A program made the position numbers and the translations under genes. A stretch of 64,000 bases of DNA from Klebsiella quasipneumoniae subsp. quasipneumoniae (lineage in GTDB: Bacteria; Pseudomonadota; Gammaproteobacteria; Enterobacterales; Enterobacteriaceae): contig NZ_CP084876.1 in assembly GCF_020525925.1 (NCBI RefSeq), positions 1,674,001 through 1,738,000 of the forward strand, in the 5' to 3' direction. Shown here one piece after another: positions 39,348 to 48,042 of this stretch; positions within the stretch are counted from its first letter, which is position 1, and every line of letters begins with the position of its first letter. The notes under the pieces are model-generated. The model searched no databases. It was not told the origin of the DNA and saw only the letters and a list, made by a program, of their open reading frames with translations.

Positions 39348-40610
39348 ATGAAAAAAAGAAAAACATTAATCTCATTAATTTATTGTTTCGCTTTTTTTTA
39401 TACAAATGCTTTTGCAAGTGAACAAACAATTGGTATTGGAATCCATGCAAATAAGTATGACTTAGAAAATGACAATCTTCTTCAGCTTATAAAAAAAAGT
39501 GGTTTTGACTCATTTAGACAGGATTTAACGTGGGATTCTGTAGAAAGAACTAAAGGTGTATATGCCATACCGCCAAAGCTCAAACTAGTTGATGAAATAA
39601 TTCGTGAAGCGAAAAAATATAATATATCCCCTCTGGTTATTCTTGACTATGGAAATAAAAATTACAATAACGGTGGGTATCCTACTAATGAACAAGACAT
39701 TGCAGCTTTTGCCAAATATGCAAAATGGGTCGCCTCAAATTATAAGGGGCAGGTCAAGTATTATGAGATTTGGAATGAATGGACGGTTGGAACTGGAATG
39801 AAAGGGAAGGGGGAGATACCTCCACCGCAAATATATTTAGAGTTGGTAAAGAAAACAAGTCAGGCGATTAAATCTGTAGATCCTTCTGCAATCATACTCG
39901 CTGGGTCATTTAATCCTCTAAGTCCGACAGGAAGACGCTTAAATATATCTGATAGTGATTGGTTCATGATTCTTATAAACGAGGGCATATTAAATTATAT
40001 CGATGGTATTTCAATACATCCATATTCATTTCTAAATGCAAATAAGAAATTAAGAAATCCTGAATATAATATTAATAAAATTGATCAATTTTATAACAAA
40101 ATTAAAGACCAAAATATTAAAAAGGTTCCTCTTTATATTACAGAGATCGGAATTCCAACACACGCTGGTCTAGGTGGAGTAGATCCAGTTGAAGCCGCTG
40201 ATTACGTTGTTAAATATTCCTTATTGGCTAAAAGTAAAAGCTATATAAAAGGTATATGGTGGTATGATTTAAGCAACGATGGTGGGGATATGAAAAACCA
40301 AGAGCATAACTTTGGTTTCTATGATTCTAATTTCAATCCAAAACCAGCAGCGAAGGCATTTATAAATTTACAAAAATTTTTAAACAATAAAAGAATTGAC
40401 AAAATATCGACAACTAACACTAACAACGCACAGCAATTTAACATAGAAGTAAAAGATTCACTAACACAAAAAGATTATACAATTCATTGGAATGAAAAAC
40501 AGCTTGAGCAAAATGGACGAATACCATATTTAGCAATAAAAAAACTTAGTACACAGAATTCAGAAAATTTTGATCAAAATAATTTAAGTCGAGACGTTTC
40601 TGTAAAATAA
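39348..40610 (+). CDS. Secreted glycoside hydrolase, GH-A clan (GH39/PslG-like)
   Basis: 420 residues. A signal peptide (MKKRKTLISLIYCFAFFYTN, cleaved after AFA at 23) precedes a TIM-barrel. The barrel has FRQDLTWDSVE in an early strand, the acid/base Glu144 in YYEIWNEWTVG after strand 4 and a probable nucleophile Glu266 in LYITEIGIPTH after strand 7, as in GH-A clan enzymes. A strand-5/6 motif is ISIHPYS. The last 80 residues are low-complexity Asn/Gln/Lys-rich. The periplasmic hydrolase PslG in Pseudomonas exopolysaccharide loci is a functional parallel; here it may trim or release capsule polymer. Ribosome-binding AGGAGG stands before the ATG. Confidence 0.85.
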   Translation: MKKRKTLISLIYCFAFFYTNAFASEQTIGIGIHANKYDLENDNLLQLIKKSGFDSFRQDLTWDSVERTKGVYAIPPKLKLVDEIIREAKKYNISPLVILDYGNKNYNNGGYPTNEQDIAAFAKYAKWVASNYKGQVKYYEIWNEWTVGTGMKGKGEIPPPQIYLELVKKTSQAIKSVDPSAIILAGSFNPLSPTGRRLNISDSDWFMILINEGILNYIDGISIHPYSFLNANKKLRNPEYNINKIDQFYNKIKDQNIKKVPLYITEIGIPTHAGLGGVDPVEAADYVVKYSLLAKSKSYIKGIWWYDLSNDGGDMKNQEHNFGFYDSNFNPKPAAKAFINLQKFLNNKRIDKISTTNTNNAQQFNIEVKDSLTQKDYTIHWNEKQLEQNGRIPYLAIKKLSTQNSENFDQNNLSRDVSVK

Positions 40611-40622
40611 AATGGTATATTT

Positions 40623-41786
40623 ATGAAAAATCTCTATATAGTGGTGCGTTCTATATCCTTCGGAAAAGGTGTTGGGGGTATGGAAAAAGCTGCTGAACAG
40701 CATATTTATGAAATGCACAGTAAAGGATACTGTATTCATCTAGTAGCACCTAAGACAAGAGTTGTGGGTAATATACCATCATTTATAAAGCATATTGATG
40801 TTCCATGGCCAATTTGGGATAAATATAAAGTACTCATGACTATGGGGGCTGCATACTATATCTGGTGTAAGAAGGTAGCTAAAAAATTAGTTGTATATAG
40901 TAATAATATTGATATTATACACTTTCATGGGGCATCGGCTGGCGTTTTAGCTTCGCTAAACACAGAGCTTATTAAAAATAAGGCTACGATTGTTAATCCA
41001 CATGGTATGGAAGAATTTGGCACAGGTTCCATTCTACGTATAATTAATCGTGGATTCACTAAACATTTACTGCGCAAGGCCTATTTAGCAGATACCGTTA
41101 TAGCCACGGATAAAAAGTTGGTTGAAATAGTTAGAAAAAATTTAAACACAGAAAAAATAACTGTAATTCCAAACACTATTGACATAAATACTTTAAGACG
41201 GTTAGTAAAGGAAAAAAAACAAGCGACGGATTATAAAATAGTGAGTGTTGGGAGAATTGAATATAACAAAGGCTATGATATTCTTGCTGAAGCACTTGCT
41301 AATTTAACGAAAAAAGAGTGGTCTAAAATTAAATTTTCTTGGGATCACTATGGGCGTGGAAAAAATAAAATTGATATTGAAAATTTTTGTAGAAAAAACA
41401 ACGTCAAACTTAATATCATTTCCGCAGCATCTGATGAAGAAGTACAAACTGCAATAGCATGTTCCAGTTTGTTTGTTCAACCCTCCCGCTATGAGGGCAG
41501 CAGTTTAACGACATTAGAAGCGATGACGCATGGTGCTCTTATAGTTGCAATGCCTGTTGGTGGTATACCTGATAAAATTTTCGATAAATATACAGGTTTT
41601 TTATGTAAAGAAGTTAGTAGCCTTGCTTTAGAGAAGAGTTTGATAGAAGCAATGGAATCAGAAGAACCAGAAGTGATCCGGAAAAACGCTAGGCACTATG
41701 TAGAAGAGAATTTTGACATCCATATTTCAACTGAAAAATATGATTGTATATATAAAAAATTTTTAGCTGAAAAGGAAATCAAATGA
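40623..41786 (+). CDS. Glycosyltransferase, GT4 family (capsule)
   Basis: 387 residues, GT-B fold. The N-terminal domain has IVVRSISFGKGVGGMEKAAEQH and IIHFHGASAG. The C-terminal nucleotide-sugar domain starts YKIVSVGRIEYNKGYDILAEAL and carries the EX7E motif in PSRYEGSSLTTLEAM. It is expected to add one sugar to the lipid-linked repeat at the cytoplasmic face. Donor and linkage cannot be read from sequence. Its stop overlaps the next start by 4 bp, so the pair is translationally coupled. Confidence 0.88.
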   Translation: MKNLYIVVRSISFGKGVGGMEKAAEQHIYEMHSKGYCIHLVAPKTRVVGNIPSFIKHIDVPWPIWDKYKVLMTMGAAYYIWCKKVAKKLVVYSNNIDIIHFHGASAGVLASLNTELIKNKATIVNPHGMEEFGTGSILRIINRGFTKHLLRKAYLADTVIATDKKLVEIVRKNLNTEKITVIPNTIDINTLRRLVKEKKQATDYKIVSVGRIEYNKGYDILAEALANLTKKEWSKIKFSWDHYGRGKNKIDIENFCRKNNVKLNIISAASDEEVQTAIACSSLFVQPSRYEGSSLTTLEAMTHGALIVAMPVGGIPDKIFDKYTGFLCKEVSSLALEKSLIEAMESEEPEVIRKNARHYVEENFDIHISTEKYDCIYKKFLAEKEIK

Positions 41787-42904
41787 TTTTTTACTGTGAG
41801 GCAAGAATCTTTAGTGGGCAAGAACGCATGTATTTAATTGCTGCATGTGCAATGTCTTATGCCGAAAAGTCCATTATCATTATTAATGAATCAAACTTTA
41901 TTGCAATAGATTATTGTAAAGAAAATGGAAACTTCTCAGAAATTATTACCATCAAAGATTTCGATCCAAAATTTTCATCATTATATGTTTGGTTTCGATG
42001 GAAAAGAATATATTCATTTATTAAACTGCTTAAAGCCAAACACCCTGTTTATAAGACTCTATGCGTATCTCAAGGTAGAATTGAATCTGGGAACATAGCT
42101 ATAATAGCTGCAAGGTTATTAAGAAAAAAAATTATCTCTTACATTCCTATGGTCCATTATCATTTTCAAATGGAGCAAAGGAGCATATCCACGATGATCA
42201 AAGATATGTTATGTGTTCCTCTTTATAAATTACCTAATTCTTTTATTACTATAAGCAATGCCGTTGCTAATGATCTTAAGAAGAAGACTTCTGCAAATGT
42301 GCTAGTAGTTGAAAATTTCATTGATAAGAAGAATTATCAAAAAATTGACAACCCGCCCCCTTCATTTAATGAAAAAAATGTTATTAAAATAGTATTGCCA
42401 GGCAGGTTATTAAACAAACAAAAAGGTCAATTAGATTTCGTTGAAGCTATTAATTATCTTAAAAACGAAAATTTCAAAGATATTGTTTGTTATATTGTTG
42501 GTGAAGGTCCGGACAAGAAAATCATTAATGAACACATTAAACAATATAAACTTAGTGAGACAATTCACCTATTAGGCAACCGTAACGACCTAGTAAGTAT
42601 TATGGATGGATGTGATTTAGTAGTACTACCTTCAAGATTTGAAGGTGTTCCTCTCGTATTGCTAGAAGCAGCTCTACTACAAAAACATATTATTGCATCT
42701 GACATAGTTGGCTTTAATGATTATTTGCATTCTGGATGTTTATTTAAACCATCGAACCCTATAAGTTTAGCAAATAAAATCAAAGAATATATTAAATCTG
42801 ATGGTAAATCCACATGCTATAAAGCAACTTTGGGTAATGTGTTAATGCGTGATGAAAATCAGTTTAAAAATGATTTCATCACCGCTTTGAAAAAATTATC
42901 TTAA
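41783..42904 (+). CDS. Glycosyltransferase, GT4-like family (capsule)
   Basis: 373 residues. The N-terminal half is divergent (FYCEARIFSGQERMYLIAAC, a glycine-poor first motif). The C-terminal half is typical: KIVLPGRLLNKQKGQLDFVEAI, YIVGEGPDKK, HLLGNRNDLVSIMDGCDL and EX7E in PSRFEGVPLVLLEAAL. Cytoplasmic transfer of one sugar onto the growing repeat is inferred. The start overlaps the preceding gene, and the following gene begins 29 bp later. Substrate not deducible. Confidence 0.86.
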   Translation: MIFYCEARIFSGQERMYLIAACAMSYAEKSIIIINESNFIAIDYCKENGNFSEIITIKDFDPKFSSLYVWFRWKRIYSFIKLLKAKHPVYKTLCVSQGRIESGNIAIIAARLLRKKIISYIPMVHYHFQMEQRSISTMIKDMLCVPLYKLPNSFITISNAVANDLKKKTSANVLVVENFIDKKNYQKIDNPPPSFNEKNVIKIVLPGRLLNKQKGQLDFVEAINYLKNENFKDIVCYIVGEGPDKKIINEHIKQYKLSETIHLLGNRNDLVSIMDGCDLVVLPSRFEGVPLVLLEAALLQKHIIASDIVGFNDYLHSGCLFKPSNPISLANKIKEYIKSDGKSTCYKATLGNVLMRDENQFKNDFITALKKLS

Positions 42905-42933
42905 TAAAACTTACAAGCTAAAAAGGGTTACTA

Positions 42934-44118
42934 ATGGAAAACAAAGATATCGTATTATTATCTACTGCCGACTGGGATAATCCTTTCTGGACAAACAAAC
43001 AACATGTTGCGGTAGAATTATCCAGACTTGGCTATAAAGTATTTTATATTGATTCCCTTGGTCTTAGAGCTCCTTCGCTTAATAAAAAAGATTTAACTCG
43101 AGCAATAAAACGAATATTCAAGATGTTTAAAGCTCCACGCCATGTACGAGAAAATCTATGGGTTTGGTCGCCAGTAACTCTCCCATGGAATAAGTATAAA
43201 CTAATCAGGGGTTTTAATAGACTATATTTGAAAGGGATGATAGGTTTTTGGACAAAGTATCTTAAATTCAGAGATAAGGTTTTATGGACGTATAATCCAC
43301 TTACTAAAAGACTACTTAATTTAAAAGATTATAGTTATGTTGTTTATCATTGCGTTGATGAGATTAAGGCTCAACCAGGAATGCCGGTTTCAATTTTAGA
43401 AGAATCAGAAAATGAGTTAATAGTTAATTCTGATATAGTATTTGTCACTGCCCCGAAGTTATATGAATCTCGTAAGTTATTAAACGACAACACCTATTAT
43501 CACTCAAACGTAGCTGATTTTAATCATTTCAATACGAGCATTACTGAAGGTTACGAGAGACCAAAAGATTTGAAAAATATTGAAGGACCGATTCTTGGAT
43601 TTATCGGTGCAATTAGTAGTTATAAAGTTAATTTCGAATTACTATCTTCGCTGGCAAAAAACAGACCACAATATCATATTGTACTAATAGGTTTGGTTGG
43701 AGAGGGTGATCCTAATACAAGTGTTTCAATTTTAGAAAATCATAAGAATATTCACCTCTTAGGACCAAAGGAATATGATGAGTTGCCATCATATCTGAAG
43801 TATTTTGATGTTGCACTTTTACCTAATATGATTAATTCTTACACAGATAACATGTTTCCAATGAAGTTTTTTGAGTATCTTGCAGCAGGTAGAAAAGTTG
43901 TATCAGTTAATTTAAAGGCTATTCAAGAATTTAAGGACTATGTTTATATTAGTACCACGAATGAAGAATTTATAGAAAGTGTTGATAAAGCTTTAGACGG
44001 TGATGCTATTCCATTAGAGAAAAGATTAGAACTAGCTCGACAATATACATATCAATCGAGAACAAAAAAAATGCTAGATTTAATTGAGAATAACGATAAT
44101 TCTATTTATAAAGGATAA
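42934..44118 (+). CDS. Glycosyltransferase, GT1/GT4-like (capsule)
   Basis: 394 residues. The N terminus IVLLSTADWDNPFWTNKQHVA and the central LGFIGAISSYKVNFELLSSLA resemble GT-B glycosyltransferases that replace or lack the classical EX7E motif. Here the C-terminal region is DVALLPNMINSYTDNMFPMKFFEYLAAGRKVV, with a K-FEYLAAG pattern. The fold assignment is secure; family number, donor and linkage are not. It is the third transferase in the operon, followed after 5 bp by wzx. Confidence 0.82.
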   Translation: MENKDIVLLSTADWDNPFWTNKQHVAVELSRLGYKVFYIDSLGLRAPSLNKKDLTRAIKRIFKMFKAPRHVRENLWVWSPVTLPWNKYKLIRGFNRLYLKGMIGFWTKYLKFRDKVLWTYNPLTKRLLNLKDYSYVVYHCVDEIKAQPGMPVSILEESENELIVNSDIVFVTAPKLYESRKLLNDNTYYHSNVADFNHFNTSITEGYERPKDLKNIEGPILGFIGAISSYKVNFELLSSLAKNRPQYHIVLIGLVGEGDPNTSVSILENHKNIHLLGPKEYDELPSYLKYFDVALLPNMINSYTDNMFPMKFFEYLAAGRKVVSVNLKAIQEFKDYVYISTTNEEFIESVDKALDGDAIPLEKRLELARQYTYQSRTKKMLDLIENNDNSIYKG

Positions 44119-44123
44119 ATAAA

Positions 44124-45656
44124 TTGTCGACAGATAAAAATAAACGTATAGCAAAAAACACTATAATGCTATACTCGCGGATGATCATGATTATGATCGT
44201 TTCGCTATATACATCAAGAATTTTACTACAAGCTTTAGGTGTTAAAGATCTAGGTATATATAGTATTATCGCAGGAGTAATTGTACTTTTTGGGTTTATT
44301 CAAAATGTTACTACTCTCGCAACTCAAAGATTTCTATCAATGGGATTGGGGCGAAACGATTATGTTTGGACAAACAGAGCATTTAATACAAGTGTCGTAG
44401 TGCATTTTGGTATAGCAATTATTATTTTATTTTTAGGTGAAACAATTGGCCTTTGGTTTGTAAATTCACATTTAAGTATTCCTTCTGATCGGGTAAAAGA
44501 TGTAGCATGGATTTTCCATTTCTCACTTTTAGCTCTATCTGTACAAATATTACAAACACCTTTTATTGCGTCAATAATAGCCTGTGAAAGGATGGAGGTT
44601 TATGCAAAGATTGGTGTATTGGATGCTTTTCAACGATGGTTCATTGTTTTTCTTTTAGGAGCATTTAGTTTTAATGACAATTTAAAGGCATATGCTGTTC
44701 TAGTATTATGTGGGTATTTGTTTATTTTTCTTTGTTATTTTTTATTTTGCATTATTAAGTTCGAAATATGCAAAATGGATTTGAAAGTTGATAAAAAAAT
44801 ACTTATTGAGATGTTTTCGTTTTCCGGTTGGACACTTCTCGGTTCAATTAGTGTTGTTGCATTGTCTCAAGGAATTGCGATATTAGTAAATATATTCTTT
44901 GGTGTTGTTGCTAATGCATCTCTTGGTTTATCAGATCAAGTATTGGCTGCTATTAATAGAGTTACTGGAAATTTTCAAACTGCATTTAATCCTCAGATAA
45001 TTAAATCTTATGCTGCGGGTGATTTATCTTATCTTAATAAATTACTCACACAAGCAAGCAAATTATCGTTTGGACTTGTTTTACTTGCAGTAGTTCCATT
45101 ATTCACGGACACCCATTTTATTTTATCAATTTGGTTGAATACTGTACCCGAGTATTTAGTTTCACTTGTAAAAATTGTAGTGTTATATGTCTTGATTGAT
45201 TGTCTTTCTGGACCTTTTGTAACAGTAATCTACGCTGTTGGAAAACTAAAACGTTATCAAATAACAATCAGTTGTATCATTCTTCTCAATTTACTTTTTG
45301 CAGTTGTTTTGGTATATAGCCGATTGCCATTATATGTTGTCGTATTTGCTCGTGTAAGCTCTACTTTATTATTATTATTCTATCGGATGAAAATTGTAAG
45401 TGGTGTAATAGATTATGACATAAGAGGGTATATATTAAATGTTTTGATAAAGTTATTCATCGTTGCAACCGTTTCTTTTATAAGTGCTTATTGGATTGAT
45501 ATATTCCTTCCCGAAACATATATTGGACTATTGGCTTTAACTTTACTATCAAGTTTGTTTGTTTTGATTCTTTTTTACTTTTTTGTATTATCAAAAGATG
45601 AGAAAAACTTTTGCAATCAGAAAGGTAAGAAAATTTACAGTAAGATATTTAATTGA
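44124..45656 (+). CDS. wzx: Repeat-unit flippase Wzx
   Basis: 510 residues with about 12-14 hydrophobic helices and short basic loops. It has the MATE/PST-type N terminus (KNTIMLYSRMIMIMIVSLYTSRILLQALG, then LGIYSIIAGVIVLFG). The start is TTG at 44124, supported by AAGGAT 7 bases upstream; the first internal ATG is 14 codons in and would cut the first helix region. It moves the undecaprenyl-linked repeat across the inner membrane. Some polysaccharide-exporter relatives do similar work, so the specific lipid-linked substrate is inferred from the locus. Confidence 0.88.
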   Translation: MSTDKNKRIAKNTIMLYSRMIMIMIVSLYTSRILLQALGVKDLGIYSIIAGVIVLFGFIQNVTTLATQRFLSMGLGRNDYVWTNRAFNTSVVVHFGIAIIILFLGETIGLWFVNSHLSIPSDRVKDVAWIFHFSLLALSVQILQTPFIASIIACERMEVYAKIGVLDAFQRWFIVFLLGAFSFNDNLKAYAVLVLCGYLFIFLCYFLFCIIKFEICKMDLKVDKKILIEMFSFSGWTLLGSISVVALSQGIAILVNIFFGVVANASLGLSDQVLAAINRVTGNFQTAFNPQIIKSYAAGDLSYLNKLLTQASKLSFGLVLLAVVPLFTDTHFILSIWLNTVPEYLVSLVKIVVLYVLIDCLSGPFVTVIYAVGKLKRYQITISCIILLNLLFAVVLVYSRLPLYVVVFARVSSTLLLLFYRMKIVSGVIDYDIRGYILNVLIKLFIVATVSFISAYWIDIFLPETYIGLLALTLLSSLFVLILFYFFVLSKDEKNFCNQKGKKIYSKIFN

Positions 45657-45672
45657 TTTTTAAGGTGAGAAC

Positions 45673-46653
45673 ATGAGTAAGTATGGTGTTATCGTTTATG
45701 AGGGTGGGAAATTTGAAGAGCAAAATCTCCTTAACCTGGGTGACTATGTTCAAAGTACAGCGGCTAAACAATTTCTACCTTCAGTAGATCATTACATCAC
45801 GCGTGAAGGAATGCATCAATACAACGATGAAACTGTAAAGATGATAATGAATGCGTGGTATATGGCCAATCCAGAGAATTTTCCCCCATCAACAAAAATA
45901 GAACCATTATATGTATCAGTGCATCTGAATTCTTCAATAGTAGACAGAATTTTTAGACCAGAAGTTATTGAACATTTTAAAAAGCATGAACCAATTGGTT
46001 GTAGAGATAATCATACTAGAGATCTACTATTAGCTAAAGGAATTGATGCCTACTATTCAGGATGTATGACTTTAACACTTGGCCATTCATATAAACGTAC
46101 AAAAATTACCGATGAAGTAATTTTTGTCGATATCATGCATGACTCATTATCAATGAAGCAGTTAATCAAACAACCACTTCGTTTAGGAAAAAGAATCCTT
46201 AATGGAAGGATTAAAGAGCTTGCGATCAAAAGAGATATTCTCCAAAAATATTTTGAAGAGGATGTTTTAGACAATGCTGTCTATATTGATCAAATGGTTC
46301 CTTATATTTCTGCTGAAGTTGGATTCCAAAAAGCTGACGCTTATTTGAAACGATTATCTGCTGCACGCTTTGTTGTAACATCGAGAATCCATACTGCCCT
46401 GCCTTGTTTGGCAATGGGCACACCAGTTATTTTTGTTAATGGTGGATTCAAAACTAAAGTTGATAATTGTAGATTTGATGGACTATTTGATTTCTTTAAC
46501 CGTATCGATGTTGAAGCATCTGGTAAATCTCATTGTAACTTCAATTTCGATGGAAATAAAATTGGTATGTATACTACTCTTACCAATAAAGATTTACATG
46601 TCCCATATGCTAATGATCTAATTGAGAAGTGTCTCTCCTTTGTTAAGGATTGA
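45673..46653 (+). CDS. Polysaccharide pyruvyl transferase family protein
   Basis: 326 residues of the PF04230 type. Visible family features are NLGDYVQSTAAKQFLP at the N terminus, the middle motif EPIGCRDNHTRDLLLAKGI with YYSGCMTLTL, and the C-terminal SRIHTALPCLAMGTPVIFV. The family adds pyruvate from phosphoenolpyruvate as a ketal to a sugar of the repeat. It implies pyruvylated capsule, which adds negative charge. The gene lies 16 bp after wzx and ahead of a hairpin. Transfer to glucose or mannose is not distinguishable. Confidence 0.85.
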   Translation: MSKYGVIVYEGGKFEEQNLLNLGDYVQSTAAKQFLPSVDHYITREGMHQYNDETVKMIMNAWYMANPENFPPSTKIEPLYVSVHLNSSIVDRIFRPEVIEHFKKHEPIGCRDNHTRDLLLAKGIDAYYSGCMTLTLGHSYKRTKITDEVIFVDIMHDSLSMKQLIKQPLRLGKRILNGRIKELAIKRDILQKYFEEDVLDNAVYIDQMVPYISAEVGFQKADAYLKRLSAARFVVTSRIHTALPCLAMGTPVIFVNGGFKTKVDNCRFDGLFDFFNRIDVEASGKSHCNFNFDGNKIGMYTTLTNKDLHVPYANDLIEKCLSFVKD

Positions 46654-46673
46654 ATATAACCTTATATAATGCT

Positions 46674-46690
46674 GCCGGCTACTAGCCGGC
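46674..46690. terminator. Hairpin after the pyruvyl transferase gene (right edge of the core serotype block)
   Basis: Arms GCCGGCT and AGCCGGC with a 3-base loop, followed by AAAATAAATTATT. The stem is identical to that at 38090-38107. Without a U-run on the plus strand it is not a strong terminator; it may be an RNA-processing or stability element. Confidence 0.45.
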
Positions 46691-46825
46691 AAAATAAATT
46701 ATTAAGCATATCGATGAAATTAATTTTTAAAAAAGAACATTTTATTAAACAAACAATAGCAATGGTTTACCAAAAGTAATTTTAACTTTGACGATTGTAC
46801 TAAGTAAAATTTTAAGGGATAAATT

Positions 46826-47980
46826 ATGTCGCAGGATATTAATGTTGGTATTGTAGCTGATTGGCTAGTAACATATGCTGGCGCAGAGCGAGTTATTAAA
46901 GAATTCATTGAACTCTTTCCAAGTTCTGAATTATACGCTCTTGTCGAATATCTTTCAGATGAAGATAGAATTTTTTTTCAAGGAAAAAAAGCTACCACTA
47001 GCTTCGTCCAAAATTTACCCTTTGCAAAAAAGAAATATCAAAAATATTTACCATTCATGCCTTTTGCGGTAGAGCAATTAGATGTGACCAAGCATAATGT
47101 TGTTATTTCTAGTAGTCATGCCGTTGCAAAAGGTGTATTGACGGGACCAGATCAGTTGCATATTAGTTACGTACACTCGCCAATTAGATATGCTTGGGAT
47201 ATGCAATTTCAGTATCTTAAAGAGTCTGGTCTTGATAAAGGTATCAAAGGATTGTTAGCTAAATGGATTCTTCATAATATCCGCATGTGGGATTATCGAA
47301 CTTCTAATGGTGTAGATCATTTTATTGCTAACTCTCATTTTATTGCCCGTCGTATCATGAAGGTATATGGAAGGCAAGCTGATGTAATTTATCCTCCTGT
47401 TGATGTTCATCGTTTTGAGTTAGTAGAGCAGAAAGAAGATTTTTATCTCACAGCATCGCGATTAGTTCCTTACAAAAGAATCGACTTGATTGTTGAGGCA
47501 TTTAGCAAAATGCCCAATAAGAAATTAGTTGTTATTGGTGATGGTAGTGAAATGATAAAAATAAAAAATAAAGCTAAAGGTAACGTGGAGATATTAGGAT
47601 ATCAGCCGAATAGTGTCATGGAGGATTATATGAAAAAAGCGAAAGCTTTTGTTTTTGCTGCAGAAGAGGATTTTGGAATTACTCCAGTTGAAGCTCAAGC
47701 ATGTGGTACTCCTGTAATTGCTTTTGGTAAAGGCGGTTCACTGGAAACGGTCAGGCCATATGGTGTAGCTCAAGCAACCGGTTTCTTTTTTGAACAACAA
47801 ACAATAAGTTCTTTGATCAATGCCGTAAATAGTTTCGAAGAAAATTCTCATAATATTAACCCTAGTGATTGTCGAAACAACGCCTTAAAATTTTCTGCAG
47901 AAAGATTTCGCGAAGAATTTAATTCTTATGTATCAACAAAATGGTTGGATTTTAATATCTCAAAAAGTATTGAGTATTAA
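46826..47980 (+). CDS. wbaZ: Mannosyltransferase WbaZ-like (GT4)
   Basis: 384 residues. N-terminal VGIVADWLVTYAGAERVIKEF and ISYVHSPIRYAWD are characteristic of WbaZ-type GT4 mannosyltransferases. The donor domain begins FYLTASRLVPYKRIDLIVEAF and has EX7E in EEDFGITPVEAQACG. It adds mannose from GDP-mannose, which agrees with manC-manB downstream. In Klebsiella loci with this gene it lies directly upstream of wcaJ, as here. It follows a 172-bp gap after the pyruvyl transferase hairpin, with AAGGGATAAATT before the ATG. Confidence 0.87.
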   Translation: MSQDINVGIVADWLVTYAGAERVIKEFIELFPSSELYALVEYLSDEDRIFFQGKKATTSFVQNLPFAKKKYQKYLPFMPFAVEQLDVTKHNVVISSSHAVAKGVLTGPDQLHISYVHSPIRYAWDMQFQYLKESGLDKGIKGLLAKWILHNIRMWDYRTSNGVDHFIANSHFIARRIMKVYGRQADVIYPPVDVHRFELVEQKEDFYLTASRLVPYKRIDLIVEAFSKMPNKKLVVIGDGSEMIKIKNKAKGNVEILGYQPNSVMEDYMKKAKAFVFAAEEDFGITPVEAQACGTPVIAFGKGGSLETVRPYGVAQATGFFFEQQTISSLINAVNSFEENSHNINPSDCRNNALKFSAERFREEFNSYVSTKWLDFNISKSIEY

Positions 47981-48042
47981 TTATGTTGTTTTTATCAACT
48001 GTAACATACGTTTGTATTTATTGTTGTTAGTCAGTTGTGAAT

